This document shows, piece by piece, positions 15,291 through 21,830 of a stretch of DNA of 26,307 bases. This stretch comes from a virus. The notes below the pieces were generated by a model. That model was not told where the DNA came from. It was given only the letters and a program-made list of their open reading frames with translations, and did no database searches. The position numbers and the translations under genes were made by a program. The DNA is taken from positions 1 through 26,307 of IMG/VR virus record IMGVR_UViG_3300036766_000092, one strand, 5' to 3'. Position 1 is the stretch's first letter, and the number at the start of each line of letters is the position of its first letter.

Positions 15291-15505
15291 CAGCTCACCG
15301 CGTGCCTGATGAGTGCATAGAAGCATGGCTCACAATACGGGCCAGCGCCACGGAAGTGAGCGGTGCAATTATTCTGCGGCTGATCACACAGGATGCAGTT
15401 GAACGCCGTGCGCTTCACCGGGTCATGTGGCCCTTGCACGGTGCTGGACAGGCCGGGGACTTTCTCCCATGCCTCAAGCGCCGCAGTGAGCTGATCAGTG
15501 TGCAC
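15290..15505 (-). CDS. Small zinc-knuckle protein between portal and MuF
   Basis: A 71-aa protein, GTG start, overlapping the portal gene by 11 bases and the MuF-like gene by one base (TGATG). It contains CILCDQPQNNCTAHFRGAGP followed by YCEPC, two CxxC-type pairs that suggest one bound zinc. The N-terminal 30 residues are helical. The function is unknown, but the tight position inside the portal-MuF pair suggests a role in head assembly or a regulator co-expressed with it. Confidence 0.7.
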   Translation of the reverse strand: MHTDQLTAALEAWEKVPGLSSTVQGPHDPVKRTAFNCILCDQPQNNCTAHFRGAGPYCEPCFYALIRHAVS

Positions 15506-17144
15506 CAGTCACCTTGAGGCCCCTGCGCTGGGCCTGCTCCACAGCCTCTTTGATCACGCGGGCCCGCTCACGCTGGAGCATGGGCTGGACTCCCTTGATC
15601 ATCTTGGCCGCAACTCTGGACTTGGCGCTGACTGACTTGAGCGCGATGGTCTTGCGATTTGCGGCAGAGGGCAGCGCCAGCGGGGCACCAGCCGGGGCCA
15701 TCTTGAGCTGTTTGTCCGGGCGTTGATTTTGAACCATTCCAGCGGCACCGGCAGGCTTGGCCGCAACACCGGGAATGATCTGGGCATCAGCGACCTTGCC
15801 GGGGGTGGTGTCATCGGCCTCTGGCTCACCCTCCTCCTCAGTCTCAATGCCTAGCTCTTTGCGCCCCTCCTCCCAGCTCATCAGCGCCTTGCCGTCTGGA
15901 GTTGCGGTGGTGCACAGCAGCAGCACGCCCTTGGTGGCTTTCTCTGAATAATCACGGGGCTGACGGAAGACCATCTTGAACTCAGGCGCACCAGCCGCAC
16001 GCAGCAATTCCTTCCACATGCCCTCAATGGCAGTGAGCGTGCCCCTGAAATTTTTGTTGGCAAGGATGGACAGCTCCTCTGCGGTGGCCCGGTTTGTCTC
16101 GGTGACAAAGAGTGACGGGGGCACGCCGAACTGCACGCACAGCAGGCGCACCAGCCACTCAGGCAGCTCACGGTTGAATGAGTAGGACTTGACCGGCTTG
16201 ACATCCTTGATGCCGGGGGGCATCTGGAAGATGCGCCGCCGCGCTGCGGTCATGCCGGTGATCTCATCCAACATGATCTGATACTGGGCAATCTGTTCCT
16301 CTTTTTTGCCCTTGACATAATCGGTATCCATCAGCGCCACAGACTCAGGGATATTGCCCTCGCTGAACCACAGCTGCTCATATGCGTTGGTGGAGCTGAG
16401 CCGCGCCATGGTGGACAGAATCTCCTCCACCCTGCTTTCACCATAGCTGCACCAGACACGCGGCCTGAATGGGTAATACACCAGCTCACTCTGCGCCAGC
16501 GCCGCGTATGGCCTGCCGTGGATGTATTGGATGTAGGCCACATCAGGGGGCATTGGCCTGCCGCCCTTGATGCCGATGATGGGCTTGATGGTCTGCCCGT
16601 CAATGAGCTGCCACGCGATGAAGTCACCGCCCTTGCTGAAAAGCGGGAACACGCTGGTGGCATCGGTCACCACCATCTCACGCAACTGGGCACGCATCCA
16701 CTGCCGCCAGCCCCAGCCCACAGTGGGGTCAGGGACATCCATCAGCCTGCGGAATTTGTCCAGCTTGATCTGGTCATAGCTGCCCTTGTGCTCATCCTCA
16801 ATCACCAGCTCATATGGCGTGGCAAGGATGTCTTCAATGAACTGGTTGGAGGCAATGCGGGCCTCATCATTGAGATTGAAGAAAGCATGGAGATGGAAGA
16901 AAGTGGGCAGATAGTTGAACTCGGTGCGGGGTTGGAAGTTGGCGTTGAGATTGTATTCATAATCAAATAGGCGGGGATTTTCAGCCGCCGTGTCAGGCAT
17001 CACCACGGGCCTGCCGGGGCCCGGCATCTGGTCGCCGTCAAACTGCTTGGAAGTCTCAGTGGGTGCGGTGCGCTGCTCTGGGTGGCGGGCCAGCAGCAGA
17101 CGCGCCCGGTCAAGCAATGAGATGGCTGAGTCACGCAGGGTCAT
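15495..17144 (-). CDS. Portal protein
   Basis: A 549-aa protein forming the dodecameric ring at the capsid vertex through which DNA enters and leaves. I chose MTLRDSAISLLDRARLLL, since GGAG precedes it by seven bases and it overlaps the terminase gene by 14 bases. Characteristic portal segments are visible: PYELVIEDEHKGSYDQIKLD, WRQWMRAQLREMVVTDATSV, ELVYYPFRPRVWCSYGESRV and LLCVQFGVPPSLFVTETNRA. The C-terminal 110 residues are an acidic then Ala/Pro-rich linker, including one 12-mer-encoded MVQN, followed by a basic helical tail (VQPMLQRERARVIKEAVEQA). Position between large terminase and MuF is canonical. Confidence 0.92.
   Translation of the reverse strand: MTLRDSAISLLDRARLLLARHPEQRTAPTETSKQFDGDQMPGPGRPVVMPDTAAENPRLFDYEYNLNANFQPRTEFNYLPTFFHLHAFFNLNDEARIASNQFIEDILATPYELVIEDEHKGSYDQIKLDKFRRLMDVPDPTVGWGWRQWMRAQLREMVVTDATSVFPLFSKGGDFIAWQLIDGQTIKPIIGIKGGRPMPPDVAYIQYIHGRPYAALAQSELVYYPFRPRVWCSYGESRVEEILSTMARLSSTNAYEQLWFSEGNIPESVALMDTDYVKGKKEEQIAQYQIMLDEITGMTAARRRIFQMPPGIKDVKPVKSYSFNRELPEWLVRLLCVQFGVPPSLFVTETNRATAEELSILANKNFRGTLTAIEGMWKELLRAAGAPEFKMVFRQPRDYSEKATKGVLLLCTTATPDGKALMSWEEGRKELGIETEEEGEPEADDTTPGKVADAQIIPGVAAKPAGAAGMVQNQRPDKQLKMAPAGAPLALPSAANRKTIALKSVSAKSRVAAKMIKGVQPMLQRERARVIKEAVEQAQRRGLKVTGAH
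15726..15737 (-). repeat. Dispersed 12-mer ATGGTTCAAAAT, exact
   Basis: MVQN frame in the low-complexity C-terminal linker of the portal protein. Its flanks (GA before, CA after) are identical to those of the copy in the protease fusion. Confidence 0.92.
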
Positions 17145-18660
17145 TTGGGGCTCCAGTTTTGTGTGCTGCTTCACGCAGAATTTTAGCATAGAGCGCCGGG
17201 TCAAAGTCATTGAGCGCGGGCACGCAGGTCAGCACCACGGCATCACCAGAGTCAGGTGACCGGCCAATGCGCTTGTGGATGTCAGCCTTGGACTCAATGA
17301 AGATGCGCCCACCACGCGCCTCAAACTTGGGTGAAGTCAGGTCTGTGAATAGCTCAGGGTCAGGTGGAATCTCTGGGGGCTCCTCACCGTCAGCCAGCTC
17401 ACGGTCTGGGTCAAGCAGCTCCCTGAAGCGCCAGTATGCCAGCGCCCTGATGTTGCCAAAGCCCATGCTGCCGCTCATGTCGGTCTCATCAGTGCCCTCA
17501 CTGAATGTGATGCCGTGCACCAGACTGCGCACGCCAGCCGCGTCTGCGGCCTCCAGCGTTGCAAGGCCCACGCCGATGGCATCAACATTGGCGTTGAATC
17601 CCTTGGCCAGCCATGGCAGGAATTGCTTGAGGCAGTCTTTGCCAGTGGGGGTCTGTGCGCCCGGGGTCTTGTCCAGCTCATCAAACCAGTTGCCGTGCCG
17701 CCGCGCCACCACCGTCTGGTCACGCCCGCCAGCAGCCACATCCACACCCAGTTGGCCAGCGCCCAGATCACCAGTGCGGGGTTTCCACCTGTCCATGGCG
17801 GCACGCAGCCAGCGCCGGGGGATGACTTGGTATGCGTCCTCAATCAGGCCCACTTTCCAGTCACCGTGAAGTTGCTGTGACCTGAAGGGCTCAGACAGCG
17901 CCTGAAGTTGCGCCCGGTAGAGCTTGCTCACATGCGGGTTGTCACTGACCTGTGCCGGGATGTAGGTGCGGGACAGGGGCAGCAGCACTTCACCGTCATG
18001 GTCAACAGGCTCAGGGCCCGGCACTTCAGTGTCTTTGTCATTGATGCGAACATACCACCGCAGCTCACCGGGCTTGGCCGGGTTGGGGTGGGACTCATTC
18101 AACCACGCGCCCCAGCGCTCCATCACCCAGTCATTGCCCAGCCCACCGGGGTTGGTGCACGCCACAGACCGGCAGCGCTGGTTGTTGCCAGAGCGCAGTG
18201 AGCGCCTGAGCCCCAGATACTGGCCCAGCGTGAACTGGGTGACCTCATCAAAGCCTATCAGGTCATATTCCGTGGACAGGTAGATGCCGATGGAGTCTTC
18301 ATGCTGCACATGGCCAAACTGGAAGACCTGCCCATCTGGCCAGCGCCATGCGTGGTCAGAGCGGTTGAAGTATTTGTGCGCCTGCCCAAAGCGCTCAATG
18401 CTGCGCTCAATCAGCGTGGTCTTGAGCATGGCGTAGGTGCGCCGCACCGCCAGCGTGCGCCTGTGCTTGCGCCTGCCCATGGCCAGCAGCAGCTCGGACT
18501 TGCCACCACCCGCAGCGCCGCCATACAGCAGCTCATCAGCCTCAGACTCCATGGCCTGCCTCTGCCGGGGGGTGGGCTCCCAGTCTGGCAGTGCCGCTGA
18601 TTTGCCCGTCACAATCTGGCCAATGTCTTTGAAGAAAGTCACCCGCAGGTCATCGGCCAT
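17131..18660 (-). CDS. terL: Terminase large subunit
   Basis: The 509-aa packaging motor and nuclease. The Walker A loop is YGGAAGGGKS (Lys54). An adenine- or arginine-finger-like RRTYAMLKTT follows. Walker B with the catalytic acid is YDLIGFDE (Asp138, Glu139). The C-terminal RNase-H-like nuclease domain starts at LGVDVAAGGRDQTVV, with further acidic residues near the end (SGDAVVL). The length is normal. It overlaps the small terminase stop as TGATG and the portal start by 14 bases, so terS-terL-portal is a single translational chain. Confidence 0.96.
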   Translation of the reverse strand: MADDLRVTFFKDIGQIVTGKSAALPDWEPTPRQRQAMESEADELLYGGAAGGGKSELLLAMGRRKHRRTLAVRRTYAMLKTTLIERSIERFGQAHKYFNRSDHAWRWPDGQVFQFGHVQHEDSIGIYLSTEYDLIGFDEVTQFTLGQYLGLRRSLRSGNNQRCRSVACTNPGGLGNDWVMERWGAWLNESHPNPAKPGELRWYVRINDKDTEVPGPEPVDHDGEVLLPLSRTYIPAQVSDNPHVSKLYRAQLQALSEPFRSQQLHGDWKVGLIEDAYQVIPRRWLRAAMDRWKPRTGDLGAGQLGVDVAAGGRDQTVVARRHGNWFDELDKTPGAQTPTGKDCLKQFLPWLAKGFNANVDAIGVGLATLEAADAAGVRSLVHGITFSEGTDETDMSGSMGFGNIRALAYWRFRELLDPDRELADGEEPPEIPPDPELFTDLTSPKFEARGGRIFIESKADIHKRIGRSPDSGDAVVLTCVPALNDFDPALYAKILREAAHKTGAPNDPA

Positions 18661-19295
18661 CAGTTGATTGCCTCTGGTGTTGCCATCATGCGCTCCAGCT
18701 CGGTGGCGATGCGCTCACGGGCAGCGGGGTCAGTCACTTCACGCCTGATCAGGTTGCCGATGCGCACAGCCATTGCGCCCAGCTCATCCGGCCTGATGGC
18801 CTGTGACAGCTCAAGGGTGCGCTTGTGCTCATGGGTGGCTTGGTCACGCCGGTCTTTGACCACATCACGCAGCTCACGCCATGCCTGTTCCTCATCAACT
18901 CCAGAGTTGATGACCTCACCGATGATGTCCAGCGCCTTGGCCAGCCGGGTCATGTCTTGGGCCTCGCGCGCCTCAAGCATGGCCTGCCACTCAGCCTTGA
19001 GCCGCATCCAGAGCCGGGTGCTGCCGCCCTCATCCAGCCGCTCCACCAGCTTGTCCAGCCGGGCATCCAGCAGCGCCAGATCACGCCTGTGGCTCAGCAC
19101 CTGTGGGTCAGAGTCACCAGCCTTGATGCGCTCCCTGATGTAGTCGGGCACCGCCTTGGAATAGTAGCCTGTTTTCCATCTGGGGTGCGTGGGCCCAGCC
19201 GCTGGTGATTTGCCGCCGTGGATTCTGCACCGGCCATTGGGCATAGCGGGGGCCCTGCACAGGGTGCCATTCCGCCTCTTTGCGCCGCAATCCAT
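18660..19295 (-). CDS. terS: Terminase small subunit-like protein
   Basis: A 211-aa protein immediately before terL. The N-terminus CGAKRRNGTLCRAPAMPNGR...CRIHGGKS is the Cys-rich HGG motif common in phage small terminases and terminase-adjacent proteins; C3, C13, C23 and H26 could bind zinc. AGPTHPRWKTGYYSKAVPDY follows. The remainder is helical and charged, with a C-terminus (IRREVTDPAARERIATELER) that could oligomerise or contact TerL. Its role would be recognising the phage genome for packaging. Assignment rests on the motif and on the adjacent terL. Confidence 0.75.
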   Translation of the reverse strand: MDCGAKRRNGTLCRAPAMPNGRCRIHGGKSPAAGPTHPRWKTGYYSKAVPDYIRERIKAGDSDPQVLSHRRDLALLDARLDKLVERLDEGGSTRLWMRLKAEWQAMLEAREAQDMTRLAKALDIIGEVINSGVDEEQAWRELRDVVKDRRDQATHEHKRTLELSQAIRPDELGAMAVRIGNLIRREVTDPAARERIATELERMMATPEAIN

Positions 19296-19305
19296 GGGGG
19301 TTGCC

Positions 19306-19623
19306 TCAGTCCTTGGGGCTTGCTGCGGGTTTGCTTGCCGCTTGCTTGCCCTTTGTCACATGGGCCTGCCAGCCAGAGTGTGCCGCATTGATGCCCAGCA
19401 GCACTGTGACAAGCGCGGTGAGGCCATCTGGCAGGTGGAGCTGGGTGATCACGCCAGCGCTGTCCTTGAGGGGCAGCATGGTCTGGATGATGGCCCAGCA
19501 GCATGTCAGCACCAGTGTGGAGATACAGAAGTTTTTGCCGGGGGCCAGCCATTCAATGATTGAGCCGCCCTTCTGGGCCCAGCCCCATGGAAGCTGGTCG
19601 TGTCTTGTGGTGTGTGAAGTCAT
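19306..19623 (-). CDS. Small membrane protein, holin-like
   Basis: A 105-aa protein with two hydrophobic segments, NFCISTLVLTCCWAIIQTML (about 31-50) and PDGLTALVTVLLGINAAHSG (about 65-84), then a Lys/Ala/Ser-rich tail. This is the topology of a class II holin with a charged C-terminus. It precedes the small terminase and is separated from the endolysin, so it could instead be an antiholin or an unrelated membrane protein. AGGAG lies eight bases before the ATG. That AGGAG can pair with CTCCTG upstream, placing the only inverted copy of the dispersed 12-mer in the loop. Confidence 0.65.
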   Translation of the reverse strand: MTSHTTRHDQLPWGWAQKGGSIIEWLAPGKNFCISTLVLTCCWAIIQTMLPLKDSAGVITQLHLPDGLTALVTVLLGINAAHSGWQAHVTKGKQAASKPAASPKD

Positions 19624-19630
19624 CTGACTG

Positions 19631-19657
19631 CTCCTGTGGATGGTTCAAAATCAGGAG
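19631..19657 (-). promoter_or_regulatory. Potential RBS-masking hairpin in the leader of the holin-like gene
   Basis: In the transcript CTCCTG (19657-19652) can pair with CAGGAG (19636-19631), which contains the Shine-Dalgarno of the gene starting at 19623. The 15-base loop contains the inverted 12-mer. Closing the six-base-pair stem would hide the ribosome-binding site. A 6-bp stem with a 15-base loop is only moderately stable, so it could plausibly be switched by a protein or a pairing RNA. Confidence 0.5.
19640..19651 (+). repeat. Dispersed 12-mer ATGGTTCAAAAT, exact; only inverted copy
   Basis: The single exact copy on the plus strand, opposite to transcription, in a 40-bp gap. The mRNA here reads AUUUUGAACCAU, the exact complement of the other copies. 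Confidence 0.92.
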
Positions 19658-19663
19658 GGGGGT

Positions 19664-19876
19664 TTATCGGACTCCTCCCGGTGAGTGCCCATCCGGCCTG
19701 CTTGGGTTGCCGGGACTGGAGCCCCACCCACACATTTTGAACCATTCGCCGGGGGTTGGGGGGGCCTTGGCCTTCAAGTCGCACTTGGCGCAACTCCAGC
19801 TGCCCCTCACCCGGTCAACCAGTGACAGGCGCTCAAGGCAGTCCAGACAGTGCGTGAACCTGATCTGGGCAGTCAT
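19664..19876 (-). CDS. Small zinc-ribbon protein
   Basis: A 70-aa protein, MTAQIRFTHCLDCLERL..., with two CxxC pairs (CLDC and CAKC) 20 residues apart, as in a zinc ribbon. A Gly/Pro/Ser-rich tail follows. No Shine-Dalgarno precedes the ATG at 19876, and a GATAAT sequence ends about eight bases before it, so the gene may be leaderless or weakly translated. A longer version from a GTG at 19957 would cover part of the intergenic region and looks less natural. An exact 12-mer lies in the tail in the WFK frame. The function is unknown. Confidence 0.55.
   Translation of the reverse strand: MTAQIRFTHCLDCLERLSLVDRVRGSWSCAKCDLKAKAPPTPGEWFKMCGWGSSPGNPSRPDGHSPGGVR
19734..19745 (-). repeat. Dispersed 12-mer ATGGTTCAAAAT, exact
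   Basis: Read as E-WFK-M in the zinc-ribbon gene. This is the only exact copy in this frame, and it shows that the conserved element is the DNA and not a peptide. Confidence 0.92.
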
Positions 19877-19964
19877 GGCATAATTATCCGGGCCCGCTGG
19901 GAGTCTCTGGTGCCAGCTTTCCAGCAGACAGGGTTGCAACCACCCAACCGGGCCCACATCATTT
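19877..19964. other. Part of the longest confidently non-coding gap
   Basis: With the adjoining repeats this forms a 120-bp gap between the holin-like gene and the zinc-ribbon gene. It holds two CCGGGCCC copies (19888-19895, 19948-19955), a 10-bp palindrome GGTTGCAACC (19932-19941) and, on the minus strand, GATAAT just before the next ATG. I see no good -35 element, so a promoter is possible but unproven. Confidence 0.45.
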
Positions 19965-19997
19965 TGCTTGAATCTTGCTTGAGCATTGCTTGACCGT
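19965..19997. repeat. Iteron-like array II: three tandem 11-mers
   Basis: TGCTTGAATCT, TGCTTGAGCAT and TGCTTGACCGT follow one another with no gap on the plus strand, an 11-bp period close to one helical turn. The first unit with its flanks (19961-19980) is identical over 20 bp to part of the array in the replication gene at 25107-25126. This implies a shared binding protein. The array is intergenic except for its last base. Confidence 0.8.
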
Positions 19998-20200
19998 CAG
20001 TGGTTGAGCCTCTTGATCTCCCGCCGCAGCAGCCAGATGCGCCCCAGCAGGTAGCCGATGCACGCGCCCGGTGCCCACGGCTTGAACCAGCCCAGCGTGG
20101 CCATCAGGTAGGCGCTGCACCCAGCCGCCACATCCCATGTGAACGGGTGGCCCAGCGAATACGCCCAGACCGCCTTGAGGATTGCCATAATTTTTTTCAT
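19997..20200 (-). CDS. Small membrane protein, holin candidate
   Basis: A 67-aa protein, MKKIMAILKAVWAYSL..., whose ATG overlaps the upstream stop as ATGA, with CACAGGAG nine bases before the ATG. It has a hydrophobic stretch around WDVAAGCSAYLMATLGWF, a second around GACIGYLLGRIWLL, and a basic C-terminus (RREIKRLNH). The pairing with the preceding XhlA-like gene suggests a two-component holin. Topology and context are the only evidence. Confidence 0.6.
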   Translation of the reverse strand: MKKIMAILKAVWAYSLGHPFTWDVAAGCSAYLMATLGWFKPWAPGACIGYLLGRIWLLRREIKRLNH

Positions 20201-20499
20201 TGCTTTGCTCCTGTGATTAAATTCCACAGCTCATTGCCCTTGGACAGCACGCCGGTCACGCCAGCGCCCACTACAGCGCTCAGGCCCAGCACGCGCCACT
20301 TCAGTGCGTCATGCTTTTTGCTCAGGTCATCCAGCGCACGCAGCACGGCCTCATTGTTGGTCTTGTTGATGGCGGTGTGCTCATCCATCTTGCCGGTGAG
20401 ATGGGTGAGCCCTACTTCCACGCGCACCAGCCGCTCAGCGTCTTCAATCTGACGCAGCAGTGCACGGGAGTCACGCAGGTTGGGCTTGGGGCTTGGCAT
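20197..20499 (-). CDS. XhlA-like membrane-anchored coiled-coil protein
   Basis: A 100-aa protein with a charged helical N-terminus (RDSRALLRQIEDAERLVRVE; VLRALDDLSKKHDALKWR) and one C-terminal membrane segment (VLGLSAVVGAGVTGVL). This is the layout of XhlA/haemolysin-type proteins, which assist holins. Its ATG is overlapped by an exact 12-mer (ATGGTTCAAA-ATG), which takes the place of the usual CACAGGAG ribosome-binding site. It is coupled to the next small membrane protein by ATGA. Confidence 0.6.
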   Translation of the reverse strand: MPSPKPNLRDSRALLRQIEDAERLVRVEVGLTHLTGKMDEHTAINKTNNEAVLRALDDLSKKHDALKWRVLGLSAVVGAGVTGVLSKGNELWNLITGAKQ

Positions 20500-20509
20500 T
20501 TTGAACCAT
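20498..20509 (-). repeat. Dispersed 12-mer ATGGTTCAAAAT, exact, on a start codon
   Basis: Lies between the thaumatin-like stop and the XhlA-like start; the last two bases of the copy are the first two of the ATG. The leader reads GGATGGTTCAAAATG, nearly the same as at the 82-aa zinc-ribbon gene near 23848. Confidence 0.92.
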
Positions 20510-20514
20510 CCAGC

Positions 20515-21117
20515 TCAGCGCAGGAACATCTGGACAGCAGAGCCGCCGCCCATCACGCTGCCCTGCCACTGGCACGGCACCTTGGGGTGATACTGGTCTG
20601 GGCCAGCCTTGCACCCGGTCTTGCCCGGTGTCATGCCGCACGGTGGCCGCTGACGCGCCACACAGATGTCACAGCCCATGGGGTAGAGCCCAAACACCCG
20701 CTCATTGCCCATGGGGCCTCTGGGTGGGCCCAGCTTGGTGGCCCCAATGTCAATTTCAATTTTGTTGGAGTATCCATCCACCAGACTGACATCAGCGATG
20801 TCATACCAGTTGGGATTGTTGAGATTGACTTCAGCCTTGGTGGTGTTGCAGGTCACCGGGGCCCCAAAGCTGATGGTGGCATTGAGATACTGCCCCAGCA
20901 GCGGCATTGCCTGCGTGGCACCAGCGGCCAGTGGGAACTGGCAGTTGAGCCGGGTGGTGGTGGGACAGAATGACCAGTTGGTGATTGCCGAGTCAGCGCC
21001 AAACGCGATGAAGACCACCGTGGGGGATTTTGAACCATTGGTGATGGACAGGGTGCTGGTGCCAGCCTTGGTCATGGTGGCGGTCAGCAGCAGGGACAGC
21101 AGCAGGGCTTTGAACAT
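20515..21117 (-). CDS. Secreted thaumatin-like protein
   Basis: A 200-aa protein with a clear signal peptide, MFKALLLSLLLTATMTKA, followed by a thaumatin-like domain. The match is in pattern. The N-terminal strand TLSITNGSKSPTVVFIAF corresponds to the opening strand of thaumatins. TKAEVNLN followed by YDIADVSLVDGY corresponds to their family signature (F-D-x-S-x-V-D-G-[FY]). There are eight cysteines (51, 59, 90, 149, 152, 160, 169, 182), which could form four disulfides in the periplasm. Plant members bind or cut beta-glucans and act in defence; phage members are uncommon. I chose the ATG at 21117 because AGGAG lies seven bases upstream. ATG at 21132, overlapping the previous stop as ATGA, would add five residues. 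It sits in the lysis region, so an envelope role is likely. Confidence 0.65.
   Translation of the reverse strand: MFKALLLSLLLTATMTKAGTSTLSITNGSKSPTVVFIAFGADSAITNWSFCPTTTRLNCQFPLAAGATQAMPLLGQYLNATISFGAPVTCNTTKAEVNLNNPNWYDIADVSLVDGYSNKIEIDIGATKLGPPRGPMGNERVFGLYPMGCDICVARQRPPCGMTPGKTGCKAGPDQYHPKVPCQWQGSVMGGGSAVQMFLR
21027..21038 (-). repeat. Dispersed 12-mer ATGGTTCAAAAT, exact
   Basis: GSK frame (NGSKS) in the first strand of the mature thaumatin-like protein. Confidence 0.92.
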
Positions 21118-21128
21118 TGAAGGGCTCC

Positions 21129-21395
21129 TCATTTGGCGCAGGGTGTGAATTGCTTTCTCAGTTGCTGATTCTCGCCAATGAGTTGGTCAACCGTGTTGAC
21201 ATAGCACCGAGCCACATCCGCGTCTGGTGCGTCAGCAGGCAGCGTCTGGATGCACAGGATGACTTGGGGTGGCAGCGGGCCACATGCAGCCACCGCGCCC
21301 ACAGTGGTGATGGGCTTTTTGCCGCAGCCAAAGGCCAGCAGCCACAGCGTGGCCATCAGCCAAGTCTTGCCGGTGCGGAAGCGGGTTAGCCTCAT
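21129..21395 (-). CDS. Small lipoprotein, o-spanin candidate
   Basis: An 88-aa protein. The start MRLTRFRTGKTWLM overlaps the preceding tiny gene as ATGA. A basic N-region and hydrophobic stretch lead to the lipobox LLAFGC (lipidated Cys24). The mature part has a Pro-containing segment (CGPLPPQVILC) and a helical end (TVDQLIGENQQLRKQF). Outer-membrane spanin subunits are short lipoproteins, and an i-spanin candidate lies 430 bp upstream. Most Rz1-like genes are nested in or overlap Rz, so the separation is unusual and the function is tentative. It is coupled by ATGA overlap to a possible start of the thaumatin-like gene. Confidence 0.6.
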   Translation of the reverse strand: MRLTRFRTGKTWLMATLWLLAFGCGKKPITTVGAVAACGPLPPQVILCIQTLPADAPDADVARCYVNTVDQLIGENQQLRKQFTPCAK

Positions 21396-21505
21396 CGCAC
21401 CACCGCAAAATCCTTCCAGCAGGCCGGACAGGCCCAGCGCAATGACCAAGCATTGCCCCAAGCTCGAAGGTCTCTGGTTTCCTTACCACACCCACCACAG
21501 ATCAC
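21392..21505 (-). CDS. 37-aa zinc-finger micro-protein
   Basis: A tiny ORF beginning GTG-ATC-TGT: MICGGCGKETRDLRAWGNAW then SLRWACPACWKDFAVVR. Two CxxC pairs (CGGC, CPAC) 20 residues apart make a convincing single zinc ribbon. The GTG overlaps the upstream stop as GTGA and the TGA overlaps the downstream start as ATGA, so both ends match the junction style of this genome. Function unknown; DNA, RNA or protein binding is possible. Confidence 0.7.
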   Translation of the reverse strand: MICGGCGKETRDLRAWGNAWSLRWACPACWKDFAVVR

Positions 21506-21714
21506 TGGAAAATCTCCGCCTCAGTCTGAGGGCCAAAGCCAAGCGCCGCACGCAGCCTGTTGCGCCTGTCCACCGTGATGAATCTGTTGCCCTGATCAAC
21601 AAACACGCTGCGATGACTTTTTGCCTTTGCGCCGCGCCGCACTCTGGCCTTCGCCCGATTAAATCGGCGTGGCCTGTGTAGGTCGTAGATTGAATACGGG
21701 TAGCTCTGCTTCAC
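21502..21714 (-). CDS. Small basic protein
   Basis: A 70-aa protein with a GTG start overlapping the previous stop as GTGA; AGGAGG lies eight bases upstream. It is very basic (FNRAKARVRRGAKAKSHRSV) with a short strand pattern (RFITVDRRNRLRAAL) and an acidic end. The composition suggests nucleic-acid binding, but I recognise no family. Confidence 0.65.
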   Translation of the reverse strand: MKQSYPYSIYDLHRPRRFNRAKARVRRGAKAKSHRSVFVDQGNRFITVDRRNRLRAALGFGPQTEAEIFQ

Positions 21715-21830
21715 TGGAAGACCTCCTGCTTGCGATGAGACACCATCACCGGCACCCGCTGATCTTCAGCCCATTTCTGAGCGCACTCCCAAGCCATGAA
21801 GTCGCTCTGCTTGTCATCAAATTCACTCAT
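21711..21830 (-). CDS. 39-aa micro-protein
   Basis: MSEFDDKQSDFMAWECAQKW then AEDQRVPVMVSHRKQEVFQ. Both ends overlap neighbours (ATGA with the i-spanin candidate, GTGA with the basic protein), and its last codons carry the AGGAGG of the next gene. It is soluble and acidic in the N-terminal half. No function is recognised. Confidence 0.65.
   Translation of the reverse strand: MSEFDDKQSDFMAWECAQKWAEDQRVPVMVSHRKQEVFQ

Noticed and set aside
14685-15326. A longer MuF-like protein starting MLLCTHQ
   Set aside because: That start overlaps the zinc-knuckle gene by 37 bases, whereas the ATG at 15290 gives the TGATG junction typical of this genome.
20070-20090. CTGGTTCAAGCC as another dispersed 12-mer
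   Set aside because: Only eight core bases match and the A-tract is lost; it is within chance expectation.
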